Shown here one piece after another: positions 48,167 to 56,474 of a stretch of DNA of 61,912 nucleotides. The position numbers and the translations under genes were made by a program. A model generated the notes under the pieces. That model was not told the origin of the DNA. It ran no database searches and saw only the letters and a list, made by a program, of their open reading frames with translations. Origin of the DNA: Bacteroidota bacterium (GTDB lineage Bacteria; Bacteroidota; Bacteroidia; Bacteroidales; WCHB1-69); contig JAGVVH010000498.1 in NCBI GenBank assembly GCA_019135895.1, forward strand, positions 1 through 61,912, read 5' to 3'. Positions within the stretch are counted from its first letter, which is position 1, and each line of letters starts with the position of its first letter.

Positions 48167-48964
48167 ATGGATCTTACCTGGATTCATGCAATTATTTTAA
48201 TATCTTCCGGTCTGGTTGTCGGGTTTATTAATACCCTTGCAGGCGGGGGGACTATTATTTCACTTTCTGTATTCATGTTTTTTGGATTGCCCCCCATGGT
48301 TGCCAATGGCACTAATCGTATTGCAGTTTTATTGCAAAACGTTACTGCTGTTGCAAATTTCTCCAGAAAAAAAATGATAGACTGGGATAAAGCCCTTAGG
48401 CTTGCTATTCCGATATCATTAGGAGCTATAGCAGGTGCCTTTCTTGCCAATATTATTTCCAATCATTTTTTTAATTACTTTTTTGGCTTTGTCATTATAA
48501 TATTTGGCATAACATTAATTTTTGAACCCAAACGATGGCTTAAAGAAAAATCAAATTTAGTACATCGATCACTGCAATGGTGGCATTATCTCCTCTTCTT
48601 TTTAATAGGTATATACGGAGGGTTTATTCATGTGGGAGTCGGTTATTTAATATTGGGGAGCCTTGTTCTGGGGACTGGAAATGAATTGGTAAAAGCCAAT
48701 GCTATTAAAAATTTCTTAGTTCTTTCTTATATCCCGGTTTCGTTGCTCATATTTGCACTTCAGGGAAATGTTAATTGGCAATATGGTTTAATTCACGGAA
48801 TAGGAAATGTTGTCGGAGCCCAGATTGCTTCTTCGATAAAATATAAAAATAGCGGGATAATCATTCGCTACGTGATGATTGCCTTGATTGTTGTTGTGAT
48901 TTTACAATTATTTCAAGTTATCAATTCTCAAATTATTTCTGATTGGCTGAAAAATCTAAGCTAA
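48167..48964 (+). CDS. TauE/SafE family permease
   Basis: 265 residues with about eight membrane segments. Signatures: GFINTLAGGGTIISLSV and PPMVANGTNRIAV in the first half and the mirrored GFIHVGVGYLILGSL and VKANAIKNFLVL in the second. The family exports sulfite or organosulfonates. It starts 9 bases after the zinc-ribbon gene, so it is probably co-transcribed. Confidence 0.88.
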   Translation: MDLTWIHAIILISSGLVVGFINTLAGGGTIISLSVFMFFGLPPMVANGTNRIAVLLQNVTAVANFSRKKMIDWDKALRLAIPISLGAIAGAFLANIISNHFFNYFFGFVIIIFGITLIFEPKRWLKEKSNLVHRSLQWWHYLLFFLIGIYGGFIHVGVGYLILGSLVLGTGNELVKANAIKNFLVLSYIPVSLLIFALQGNVNWQYGLIHGIGNVVGAQIASSIKYKNSGIIIRYVMIALIVVVILQLFQVINSQIISDWLKNLS

Positions 48965-49000
48965 ATTGATCTTGTTGATTTTTTATCAACAGATTATCAT

Positions 49001-49008
49001 TATCTTTG
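49001..49008 (+). promoter_or_regulatory. -7 promoter box (TATCTTTG) before the nuclease-fold gene
   Basis: TAnnTTTG match 23 bases before a short ORF start at 49031 that ends after 14 codons. It marks the original start of the gene at 49075-50259. Confidence 0.6.
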
Positions 49009-49074
49009 CCCCCCTTTTTAATTATTTAAAATGAAATTCAATAACTCTTTAATATCAAAGCTTTTCCTTTTCTG

Positions 49075-50259
49075 ATGTATTATACCACTTCGGTCCCTTC
49101 GGATTGCGATGGAAGCGGTGACTATCTGAATAATAAGGATTCTGCTTTAAAAGCTATCGTTCACTATGTGCAGCCGGATGTATTGTGTGTTAATGAAATA
49201 GGAAGCCAATCAAGTTATGTTTCCAGGATATTAAATAACGCCTTAAATACCGATGGAATCAACTATTTTGCAAATTGTCCGTTAACCAACTTTTCGGGAG
49301 GCTCCCTCGCAAATATGTTGTATTACGACTCCAGAAAACTTGCTTTTGACAGCTATTTCTATATTACTACATCTTATCGGGATATTAATGCCTACCGATT
49401 GTACTATAAATCTGAGGAATTAGCAATGGGAGATACTGTTTTTGTAACTTTTCTCATTGCCCATTTAAAAGCCGGTAGTTCAAGCAGTGATGCCTCAGCC
49501 CGTTATACTCAAGTTGAAAAACTTATGAATAAACTTACCCAAATAGGTAGGGCAGACAATTATATCCTTTCCGGTGATTTCAATCTCTATGGCTCCGACG
49601 AAGCATCGTATCAATATTTAATACATTATCCGAACAGCCTTTATCAATTTTATGATCCCATAGATCAGGAGGGAGCCTGGAATAACAATTATAATTATCG
49701 CTATATCCATCAGTCTACACATACTTATTCAGACGAAGGCGAATGTTTTGCTTCCGGCGGGATGGACGACCGTTTTGACTTCATTCTGGTTTCTCCATAT
49801 ATATATTACGGCAGTAATGGTTTGCAAGCTATCCCCAATTCTTATAAAGCTCTGGGACAAGATGGAAACCGTTTCAACGGAACTATTATTTCTCCCTCCA
49901 ACAGTTCAATTCCTGTTGAAGTTGGCAATGCTCTTTATGATTTATCCGACCACCTTCCGGTCATCATGGATATGAGTGTTGACGCCACTTTGGGTATTGA
50001 AAATAATGTCCGTAATTTTAGTTTCAATGTGGTTAATCCAATTCAAAACAACTTGTCCATTTATGTGAATTTAATTCAAAATGAGATGTTTACTTTTGAC
50101 ATTTACAGCATAGAGGGAAAATTACTGGAAAGCTTCCAAAAAATGCTTTCGGCAGGGAATAATCATATTGAACATGCTTTCAGATTCCCATCCTCTTTTT
50201 ATCTTTTAAAAATCACCGACAGCCACCATAATAGTATCACTAAAAAACTTATAAAATAA
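49075..50259 (+). CDS. Endonuclease/exonuclease/phosphatase-fold protein with C-terminal sorting domain, signal peptide disrupted
   Basis: 394 residues in the open frame. EEP motifs: VLCVNEIGSQ (Glu metal ligand), ILSGDFNLYG, and LSDHLPVIMD. The C-terminal 75-80 residues (FNVVNPIQNNLSIYV, FDIYSIEGKLLESF, YLLKITDSHHNSITKKLIK) are a type A T9SS sorting domain, which requires a signal peptide for export. None is present: an ATG at 49031 encodes MKFNNSLISKLFLF and then TGA, whose last base is the ATG at 49075. The bases CTGATGTATTAT would fit a native LMYYTT in the mature protein, so a segment of 3n+1 bases (about 20 codons) appears lost between the signal peptide and the catalytic domain. Confidence 0.75.
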   Translation: MYYTTSVPSDCDGSGDYLNNKDSALKAIVHYVQPDVLCVNEIGSQSSYVSRILNNALNTDGINYFANCPLTNFSGGSLANMLYYDSRKLAFDSYFYITTSYRDINAYRLYYKSEELAMGDTVFVTFLIAHLKAGSSSSDASARYTQVEKLMNKLTQIGRADNYILSGDFNLYGSDEASYQYLIHYPNSLYQFYDPIDQEGAWNNNYNYRYIHQSTHTYSDEGECFASGGMDDRFDFILVSPYIYYGSNGLQAIPNSYKALGQDGNRFNGTIISPSNSSIPVEVGNALYDLSDHLPVIMDMSVDATLGIENNVRNFSFNVVNPIQNNLSIYVNLIQNEMFTFDIYSIEGKLLESFQKMLSAGNNHIEHAFRFPSSFYLLKITDSHHNSITKKLIK

Positions 50260-50371
50260 CTGCTGTTCAAAAATTTTCTGAAATATTAAAGATGTTTTCC
50301 AAACAATAGAATCCCTAAGTAATAATCATTATTTTGGGACTCAATTAAAGAAGAAATCGGAATAATCTTGA

Positions 50372-50832
50372 TTAAGAAAAGGAATTGGTCAAATATTTTT
50401 CAGCCGGAATGACCGTTGAATAAAAATAATTTAAAGCTGCCAAAAAACTTTTTTGTACTTCAGGTGCTTTAACTATTTCTCCATTAATGTCATCATTCCA
50501 CAAATTACCAAATCAGTTATATTTTGAGATTGTAAGCAATCAAGTAATTCTGTATTGCGAAAACCATTGGGAAAATGTTTAATGATTACCGTTTCATTAT
50601 CAAGTGGTTTCACGTTATGGTGAATTTCCGATCCTTCTGTTTCCGGCAAAAAGAAAGAGGCTCCCGGAGCCGTTGCTATGTGCCTGATGTGGATGACCGG
50701 ATTATTATTTTTTCTGAATTCAGCAAGAATCATTCTTGCCTTTTCACTTGCTGCGGCTGTTCCCGAAAGGGTCATTTTTCCATTCTCAAAATAGTCGTTT
50801 TGAATATCAATTAATAATAATGCACATTTCAT
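50372..50832 (-). pseudogene. Isochorismatase-family hydrolase remnant
   Basis: The 5' frame (50832-50473) encodes LLLIDIQNDYF, the family Asp, then VIIKHFPNGF with the Lys, and breaks off at VICGMMTLMEK, just where the catalytic Cys is expected (usual GMMTHMC...). A second frame from about 50483 to 50372 encodes NGEIVKAPEVQKSFLAALN and ends with TNSFS, which is the usual C-terminus. About 30 residues with the catalytic Cys are missing, and the two frames differ by 3n+1 bases. Such enzymes hydrolyse isochorismate, nicotinamide or related amides; this copy cannot be active as read. Confidence 0.8.
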
Positions 50833-50871
50833 ATGGGGAATGTTTATAATGGATAATTATTTTTTGTAATA

Positions 50872-51777
50872 CTAATGTACCTCATCCGTCTGTTTTTTTA
50901 TGTTCTCAATAAAAAATCCAAGTTTGTAAAAATCAAAAAGTCTAAGATTGGCAAACCCTTTTGAAAGCAACCATTTGATTGGACGTTTATGTATTTTGTA
51001 TAGCATGAGTATGATTCCGTCGAATTTTTTCACTTTTCGGTAAAACCTTAATAGGGTTATGTCATTCAGCAAATCCTCTTTATATTCAGGGAAATTCAAA
51101 ATATTAATCAGATTTTTAATTCCTTCTTCTGTCTTTTTTAAATAATCCCAATTATTATCAGGATCTTCATTCTCCACAGGATTGTCAATATGATGGATGA
51201 CAATATTATTTTTTTTCAAAGAATAACCAAAAAGAGTATCCTCATGACCATACCCGGTAATGCGTTCATCAAATTTTATCTCTTCTAAAATTTTTCTATT
51301 GATTAGAAAATTATTGGTCATAAAAGAGTTGTTGGGAAATTTATTTCTTACTTCGACAGAGCGAATTTCTCTTTTAAGGCAATATTTCCATCTTAATCTT
51401 TTATCACGGGAAGGTTTACTATTATCATTTATTTTTCCGCCGCAAACAACAGCCGTTTTTTCACCTATATTTTCAACATAATTTGCTAAAAATGAAGCTG
51501 CCTGAATGGAAGAATCACAATCAAGAAAAAGCAGGTAATCGTATTTGGCAAATTGTAAGAACAGATTTCTGATTTTGGCCCGGCCTATATTTTTTTCCAG
51601 TTCAATATAAACATGTTTTTGGCATACAACTCTGTTAATATTCTTATATTTTTCATTTGAGCAGTCGTCAATAACGACAATTTCTGCCGGCTGATTAAGT
51701 AATTCTATCTGTCTTGTCAGTTCGTTTACCAAAGAGGTAATATCAAAGTTAAAAACCGGAATGCAAACAGAGATCAT
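50872..51777 (-). CDS. Family 2 glycosyltransferase
   Basis: 301 residues. GT-A fold: ISVCIPVFNFD at the start, IVVIDDCSNE, NIGRAKIRN, LLFLDCDSS (metal-binding DxD-like) and the acceptor region TGYGHEDTLFG. It transfers a sugar from a nucleotide donor, for exopolysaccharide or envelope glycans. Substrates are not readable. No other glycan gene is adjacent. Confidence 0.85.
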   Translation of the reverse strand: MISVCIPVFNFDITSLVNELTRQIELLNQPAEIVVIDDCSNEKYKNINRVVCQKHVYIELEKNIGRAKIRNLFLQFAKYDYLLFLDCDSSIQAASFLANYVENIGEKTAVVCGGKINDNSKPSRDKRLRWKYCLKREIRSVEVRNKFPNNSFMTNNFLINRKILEEIKFDERITGYGHEDTLFGYSLKKNNIVIHHIDNPVENEDPDNNWDYLKKTEEGIKNLINILNFPEYKEDLLNDITLLRFYRKVKKFDGIILMLYKIHKRPIKWLLSKGFANLRLFDFYKLGFFIENIKKQTDEVH

Positions 51778-51817
51778 AATTTAATGCACTGATTTAGAAT
51801 GAATATCTTAATTAAAG

Positions 51818-51825
51818 CAAATTTA
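51818..51825 (-). promoter_or_regulatory. -7 promoter box (TAAATTTG) for the glycosyltransferase
   Basis: Minus-strand TAnnTTTG match 41 bases before the ATG at 51777. It overlaps the stop of the upstream membrane-protein gene. Confidence 0.4.
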
Positions 51826-52290
51826 GTCGTGTTGTTTATCCTTTATTTTATATTGGTTTCTTATTGAAGGGAGTAAAGAAACTAAAAGAAGCAAAACGGC
51901 AAAGAACATATAGAAAGCATGAAGCCAATGAACATCTTTGAGCATAAGCATTTCCACCTGCAACCAGATGATAAGTGCAAAGCTGAGATAAATAGTAAAG
52001 GTCCATGACCAATGCATATCTTTATAGATATTTAGAAATTCTGCTATCCTGAATTCGGGTTTTTTAATCAGAAAAAAAATCAGCAGAAATGGAGATATTC
52101 CCAGCACTGTAAATAAGATGATACCGGGGATCAAAAAATTATTGAATGGCGAATGTTCAAGCATGGATAAAGGCATTTGTAGCATTTCTCCGTCAGGAGC
52201 AAGTATCAAAGCCCCGCCGCCACCGATGGCACCTATTCCCAAAAATGCCATTAAAAATAATAAAAGAAGTCTGGATTTGTTTTTCATCAT
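51823..52290 (-). CDS. Integral membrane protein of unknown function
   Basis: About 155 residues from the Met pair MMKNKS. The frame is open to 52416, but a clear terminator for the upstream gene (52360-52390) lies inside that extension, so the short start is chosen. Four hydrophobic segments: about 8-27, 50-70, 90-110 and 115-135. It carries LSMLEHSPFNNFLIPGII between helices. No catalytic motif was recognised. Confidence 0.65.
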   Translation of the reverse strand: MMKNKSRLLLLFLMAFLGIGAIGGGGALILAPDGEMLQMPLSMLEHSPFNNFLIPGIILFTVLGISPFLLIFFLIKKPEFRIAEFLNIYKDMHWSWTFTIYLSFALIIWLQVEMLMLKDVHWLHAFYMFFAVLLLLVSLLPSIRNQYKIKDKQHD

Positions 52291-52359
52291 GGTTTTTTTA
52301 ATGATTAAATATAGGAACGTAAAAAACGCAATAAATATTGATGACAAAATTATAAAAAA

Positions 52360-52390
52360 AACCAAGCCGATAACAATTACCGGCTTGGTT
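52360..52390 (-). terminator. Rho-independent terminator after glutathione peroxidase
   Basis: AACCAAGCCG (52360-52369), an 11-base loop, CGGCTTGGTT (52381-52390): a perfect 10-bp stem. On the minus strand it is followed by a run of T. It fixes the start of the next gene. Confidence 0.92.
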
Positions 52391-52422
52391 CCAAAATAGT
52401 AATGTAAAACAAACAAAGGTAA

Positions 52423-52965
52423 CTACTTAAGAAGTTCCTCTATATCTTTTTCCAAATCTTTAGGAGTAGTTTGTGATGGATATCTTTTCACGGGAACACC
52501 GTTTCTATCCAACAAAAACTTGTTAAAATTCCAGGTGATTTTCCCCGGAAGGGCATTCTTTAAGAATAAATATACAGGATGGGTGTTAGGACCGTTTACA
52601 TTAATTTTTTCAAAAAGCTGAAAAGTAACTCCGTAATTAATTTTACAGAACTGCTCAATTTCCTCGGCTGTGCCGGGCTCTTGTTTTAAAAACTGATTGC
52701 AGGGGAATCCCAGAATTACCAATCCTTTATCTTTATACTTAACATTTAAGGCTTCTAATCCTTCATATTGTGGAGTGAACCCGCATTTGCTGGCAGTGTT
52801 GACAATGAGTACCACTTTTCCTTTGTAGTCGCTCATTGAGATTTCACGTCCTTGCAGAGAGGTGGCTTTTAATTCATAAAAATTGTTTGCAACAGGGGCT
52901 TTTTGCCCTTTGCTATTTCCTGAGAATAAAAAAGTGATGATTGACATGATGATATATTTTTTCAT
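52423..52965 (-). CDS. Glutathione peroxidase-family thiol peroxidase, exported
   Basis: 180 residues. A short signal peptide (MKKYIIMSIITFLFSGNSKG) is followed by the thioredoxin-fold enzyme: VNTASKCGFTPQY with the peroxidatic Cys, LGFPCNQF, and WNFNKFLLDRNG. Cys, not selenocysteine, is used. It reduces peroxides, usually with thioredoxin-like donors, in the periplasm. Consistent with the rubrerythrin nearby in oxidative defence. Ends at the terminator 52360-52390. Confidence 0.92.
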   Translation of the reverse strand: MKKYIIMSIITFLFSGNSKGQKAPVANNFYELKATSLQGREISMSDYKGKVVLIVNTASKCGFTPQYEGLEALNVKYKDKGLVILGFPCNQFLKQEPGTAEEIEQFCKINYGVTFQLFEKINVNGPNTHPVYLFLKNALPGKITWNFNKFLLDRNGVPVKRYPSQTTPKDLEKDIEELLK

Positions 52966-53071
52966 TTATAATAATTTTAAAATCATTTAATTGTATTTGT
53001 TTATACAGTATAACAACAAATTAAGAAACTAAATGTTTAAATCATAATTGGGAGCGAACTTAAGGAACGAC

Positions 53072-53112
53072 AAATAACTCCGTTGCAAAAAAGCAAGCTC
53101 ATGGAGTTATTT
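53072..53112. repeat. Inverted repeat that can form a long bulged hairpin
   Basis: AAATAACTCC (53072-53081) pairs perfectly with GGAGTTATTT (53103-53112), and the interval contains a second stem TTGC/GCAA. It lies in the 280-base gap between the glutathione peroxidase gene and the small plus-strand gene. No T-run follows. A 23-codon ORF starting at 53101 overlaps it; I do not regard this as a gene. Confidence 0.5.
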
Positions 53113-53213
53113 GAAATGGAAACCACAACATTTATTTTTGGCGATGATGGGTTTATAGAAGATTATCAATGAGAATCAGAAAATAATAAAAATAACTTTA
53201 TTGACAAAAATTG

Positions 53214-53221
53214 TATATTTG
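53214..53221 (+). promoter_or_regulatory. -7 promoter box (TATATTTG) for the small membrane-hairpin gene
   Basis: TAnnTTTG match 24 bases before the ATG at 53246. Confidence 0.6.
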
Positions 53222-53245
53222 CAGGTCAATTAAAAATAATTTTTT

Positions 53246-53608
53246 ATGAAAAAAACAATTTTATTATTGTTTGCCTTTTTGATTTGTATACAATTTTCTT
53301 ATTGTCAAAAATCTGATACAGTCAATTTAAAAAATACAATGTCTGAAACTTCACGCTATATTAATAGATCCCTGGTTGCAGCACAAGTAGGGGGAGTTTT
53401 GGCAGCTACCGGTGCAGCTATGTGTTTTATTGGGATTAAGTCTTATTCAACTACTTTTGTAAGTAAATCCCCTCTCTATTTTAGTGGTTTGTGTTGTGTC
53501 GGATCGGCTGTTTGTCTTTTTATTATTGTCAACAATTTAAAGAAGGCCGGAGTAAAATTGAATAGATTGGATTTCAAAAACAATTCATTGATAATTAAAA
53601 TTGATTAA
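53246..53608 (+). CDS. Small secreted or membrane protein of unknown function with a two-helix hairpin
   Basis: 120 residues, not recognised. A signal peptide ends near FSYCQ (about residue 21). After a short polar part come two hydrophobic helices (about 45-67 and 78-98), then NNLKKAGVKLNRLDF and a short strand. The same order (hairpin, KAG, L..L) is in the protein at 14740-15333. It has its own promoter and is isolated between two minus-strand stress genes. The 184 bases after it up to the next terminator hold no gene. Confidence 0.6.
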   Translation: MKKTILLLFAFLICIQFSYCQKSDTVNLKNTMSETSRYINRSLVAAQVGGVLAATGAAMCFIGIKSYSTTFVSKSPLYFSGLCCVGSAVCLFIIVNNLKKAGVKLNRLDFKNNSLIIKID

Positions 53609-53792
53609 TTATTAATAGAATGGCTATTGGTTTGAATTTCATAAAATAGAAATATTATATTCAGAAAATTTGTGTTTTTGCAAAATGAAACAACAACAAA
53701 TAACTATTCTAGCCAATCAATTTTGTTACCTGTTAGTTACTCGCCATTGATAGACCACACAATTTTTTATTAAAAATCAAATAGTTATAAAA

Positions 53793-53819
53793 AAAGGCTG
53801 CCTTCATCAGACAGCCTTT
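53793..53819 (-). terminator. Rho-independent terminator after rubrerythrin
   Basis: AAAGGCTG (53793-53800), an 11-base loop, CAGCCTTT (53812-53819), followed on the minus strand by a T-run. Confidence 0.88.
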
Positions 53820-53834
53820 AGCGAAAAAAGAATT

Positions 53835-54413
53835 TTAATAATTTTCTTTTTTCAATTCAAAATATGCCTGGTCATGGAGGCATGCAGGGCATTTTGCCGG
53901 AGCAGCCTTTCCAACGTGAATATATCCGCAGTTGCGACATTGCCAAACCACTTCGCCCTCTTTGGCAAATACTTTGGCAGCCTCAATATTGGCAACAAAA
54001 GCATTGTATCTTTCTTCGTGAGCTTTTTCGGCATTGCTGATGTTTTTATACATGGCGGCGATTTCAGGAAATCCCTCTTGTTTGGCAACTTCAGCAAAAT
54101 GGGGATAAAGTTCACTCCATTCTTCATGTTCACCGGCTGCAGCAGCCTGAAGATTGTCAACCGTTTTTCCGATTACTCCCGCCGGGAAAGCAGCATGAAC
54201 TTCCACCATTCCGCCTTCAAGATATTTAAACATTCTTTTGGCATGTTCTTTTTCTTGATCAGCTGTTTCAGTAAATATGGCAGAGATTTGCTCAAATCCC
54301 TCTTTTTTAGCCTGACTTGCAAAGTAGGTGTACCGCATTCTGGCTTGCGATTCCCCTGCAAAAGATTGCATCAGATTTTTTTCAGTCTGTGATCCTTTAA
54401 TACTTTTTTCCAT
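53835..54413 (-). CDS. rbr: Rubrerythrin
   Basis: 192 residues. The ferritin-like diiron domain has SFAGESQARMRY and TADQEKEHAKRMF in the first half and AGEHEEW and NAEKAHEERY in the second. The C-terminal rubredoxin-like domain has CRNCGYI and CPACLHDQAYF, which hold one iron. It reduces hydrogen peroxide in anaerobes. Located between glutathione peroxidase and hybrid-cluster protein genes, a stress-defence cluster. Promoter at 54447-54454. Confidence 0.97.
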   Translation of the reverse strand: MEKSIKGSQTEKNLMQSFAGESQARMRYTYFASQAKKEGFEQISAIFTETADQEKEHAKRMFKYLEGGMVEVHAAFPAGVIGKTVDNLQAAAAGEHEEWSELYPHFAEVAKQEGFPEIAAMYKNISNAEKAHEERYNAFVANIEAAKVFAKEGEVVWQCRNCGYIHVGKAAPAKCPACLHDQAYFELKKENY

Positions 54414-54446
54414 TTTTATTTTTTAATTGGTTAGTAATTCTGCATG

Positions 54447-54454
54447 CAAATATA
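54447..54454 (-). promoter_or_regulatory. -7 promoter box (TATATTTG) for rubrerythrin
   Basis: Minus-strand TAnnTTTG match 34 bases before the ATG at 54413. Confidence 0.6.
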
Positions 54455-54494
54455 TCACAAATAAACAACTTATTCAAGAAAAAGTTTGCAGCTA

Positions 54495-56126
54495 TTAAGC
54501 TAAAAATTTAACTACATCTTCGTCGGCAGTCGAAATTCCGCCAATTTGGAAATTTTCAATCAGCACTTTTGCAATATTGGGAGATAAAAAGCCCGGAAGA
54601 GTGGGACCCAAATGGATTTTCTTAACACCAAGAGCCAATAATGCCAGCAATACTATCACTGCCTTCTGTTCATACCAAGCAATATTGAATACAATTGGAA
54701 GATCGTTAATGTCATTTACTGCAAAAATTTCTTTTAATTTAAGTGCTACCACTGCCCATGAGTAACTATCATTACATTGACCTGCATCCAATACTCTTGG
54801 AATACCGCCGATATCTCCCAATTGCAGTTTGTTATATTTATACTTAGCACATCCCGAAGTGAGAATAACCGTGTCTTTTGGTAATTTTTCTGCAAATTCG
54901 GTATAGTAATTTCTGTTTTTCATTCTCCCATCACATCCGCTCATAACAACAAATCTGCGAATAGCACCACTTTTCACTGCATCTACTATTTTGTCTGCAA
55001 GTGCAAATACTTGTGCATGGGCAAAGCCGCCGACAATCTTACCACTTTCAATCTCAATCGGGGGTTGACATCTGAGGGCATGTTCAATAATGACAGAAAA
55101 ATCCTTTGATTGTCCATTTTTCCTCTCGGGAATGTGAATCGATCCTTCCAGACCGGAAGCTCCCGTGGTATAGATTTTGTCTTTGTAACCGGCATTTTGC
55201 ATAGGAGGAACAATACAATTCGTGGTAAAAAGAATAGGTCCATTGAAGGTTTCAAACTCTTCTTTTTGTCTCCACCATGCATTTCCGTAGTTGCCAACTA
55301 AATGTTTGTATTTCTTGAGAGCAGGGTAATAGTGCGCAGGTAACATTTCGCTATGTGTGTATACGTCAACACCTTTGCCCTCGGTTTGGATAAGCAGTTC
55401 TTCTAAATCTACTAAATCATGACCGCTAATAAGAATTCCCGGATTTTTTCTAACTCCGAGATTTACTTCAGTAATTTCAGGATTACCAAATTTTGAGGTG
55501 TTAGCTTCGTCCAGCAAAGCCATTACGGCAACACCGTTATTACCTGTTTCAAGGGTCAATGCTACCAACTCATCCGCTGTGATATCATTACGAGTAAGCT
55601 GTGCCAAAGCATGTTGCATGAATGCAAAAATCTTTTCATCTTTTTTTCCAAGGTTCCAGGCATGTTCCGCATATGCAGCCATTCCTTTTATACCATAATG
55701 AACCAACTCTTTTAAAGAACGGATATCTTCATTTTCCGTACGCAAAACTCCCACACTTTTGGCTTTTTCTTCAAAACTGTCAGCATCTCCGTTCCAAGTG
55801 CATTCATCGGGAGGATTTGGCAATGAAACTTGAGAAAATAATTTTTCTTTAAGTTTTAATCCGATTTTGATTTTGTCAATGATTGCCAACTTGTCGAAAT
55901 TGGCATTGGTAATGGTCATAAAGAGGGCATCAAATACAAATTTATCTGCCTCTTCAGATGGGTTTCCTACTTTTCGAAGTTCTTCGTTGCATACAGAAAT
56001 GCCTCGAACCACAAATAATAATAAATCCTGAAGATTCGCCAAATCAGGACTTTTTCCGCATACTCCGCGAACAGTACAACCTGTACCCATCGCAGTTTCT
56101 TGACATTGAAAACAAAACATGCTCAT
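54495..56126 (-). CDS. hcp: Hybrid-cluster protein (hydroxylamine reductase)
   Basis: About 543 residues from [10 protein letters not shown]. The N-terminal Cys motif [13 protein letters not shown]...GVCGK holds a cubane cluster, and the hybrid cluster ligands follow: [30 protein letters not shown] and the final [11 protein letters not shown]. Hcp removes nitric oxide or hydroxylamine. The frame is open to 56159, but the promoter box at 56170-56177 would leave almost no leader for that start, so the inner Met is chosen. The 5' region carries two palindromes (56181-56214). Confidence 0.95.
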   Translation of the reverse strand: MSMFCFQCQETAMGTGCTVRGVCGKSPDLANLQDLLLFVVRGISVCNEELRKVGNPSEEADKFVFDALFMTITNANFDKLAIIDKIKIGLKLKEKLFSQVSLPNPPDECTWNGDADSFEEKAKSVGVLRTENEDIRSLKELVHYGIKGMAAYAEHAWNLGKKDEKIFAFMQHALAQLTRNDITADELVALTLETGNNGVAVMALLDEANTSKFGNPEITEVNLGVRKNPGILISGHDLVDLEELLIQTEGKGVDVYTHSEMLPAHYYPALKKYKHLVGNYGNAWWRQKEEFETFNGPILFTTNCIVPPMQNAGYKDKIYTTGASGLEGSIHIPERKNGQSKDFSVIIEHALRCQPPIEIESGKIVGGFAHAQVFALADKIVDAVKSGAIRRFVVMSGCDGRMKNRNYYTEFAEKLPKDTVILTSGCAKYKYNKLQLGDIGGIPRVLDAGQCNDSYSWAVVALKLKEIFAVNDINDLPIVFNIAWYEQKAVIVLLALLALGVKKIHLGPTLPGFLSPNIAKVLIENFQIGGISTADEDVVKFLA

Positions 56127-56169
56127 AATTTTTTTTAATTTAGGTTTATACTTTTTCATTTTAATGGAA

Positions 56170-56177
56170 CAAAAGTA
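56170..56177 (-). promoter_or_regulatory. -7 promoter box (TACTTTTG) for hcp
   Basis: Minus-strand TAnnTTTG match 44 bases before the chosen ATG at 56126. Confidence 0.65.
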
Positions 56178-56180
56178 GTC

Positions 56181-56198
56181 AAACAGCAGGGGCTGTTT
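56181..56198. promoter_or_regulatory. Palindromic operator candidate in the hcp promoter
   Basis: AAACAGC-AGGG-GCTGTTT, a perfect 7-bp inverted repeat with a 4-base spacer, lying 4-21 bases upstream of the -7 box, over the place of a -33 element. Possibly a repressor or activator site; no regulator is identified. Confidence 0.5.
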
Positions 56199-56200
56199 CC

Positions 56201-56214
56201 GTAACCAATGTTAC
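56201..56214. promoter_or_regulatory. FNR-type palindrome upstream of hcp (HcpR-like site candidate)
   Basis: GTAAC-CAAT-GTTAC, a perfect 5-4-5 palindrome with the geometry of CRP/FNR-family sites. Its centre lies about 43 bases upstream of the estimated start of transcription, a class II activator position. CRP/FNR-type HcpR regulators are known to control hcp in several anaerobes; assignment to HcpR is inference, and no such regulator gene is in the window. Confidence 0.6.
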
Positions 56215-56404
56215 AAAAATGTTTTTTGCTGATTATACAACTTTGTTATTTACTCTTTACTTGTGTTATGACTTGATATGTTTCTTATTGATGAAAATAA
56301 CTTATACTATATTATATATAGATATAATCAAATCTTTATAAAAAGAGCGAATGGTTTTTCCCTGTTTCTGATAATAATAACAGAAACTATTAAGCAAAAA
56401 AATG

Positions 56405-56412
56405 TATTTTTG
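56405..56412 (+). promoter_or_regulatory. -7 promoter box (TATTTTTG) for the S41 protease - dnaG operon
   Basis: TAnnTTTG match 63 bases upstream of the ATG at 56475. Confidence 0.55.
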
Positions 56413-56474
56413 CATCAATTATTATACTTATTAAAATTCTTTAGCGTTCATTATCCAACTAAAATTAATCTGAA

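Noticed and set aside
52291..52416. N-terminal extension of the membrane protein at 51823
   Set aside because: It spans the strong terminator of the glutathione peroxidase gene, so it should not be transcribed as coding sequence.
53101..53172. 23-codon ORF beginning MELFEMETTT
   Set aside because: Overlaps the inverted repeat, too short, with no promoter box or conserved neighbour.
53684..53750. 21-codon ORF after the small membrane-hairpin gene
   Set aside because: The upstream TGTTTTTG is not a match to TAnnTTTG, and there is no further support.
54173..54392. Overlapping ORFs on both strands of the rubrerythrin gene
   Set aside because: Out-of-frame shadows of a conserved gene.
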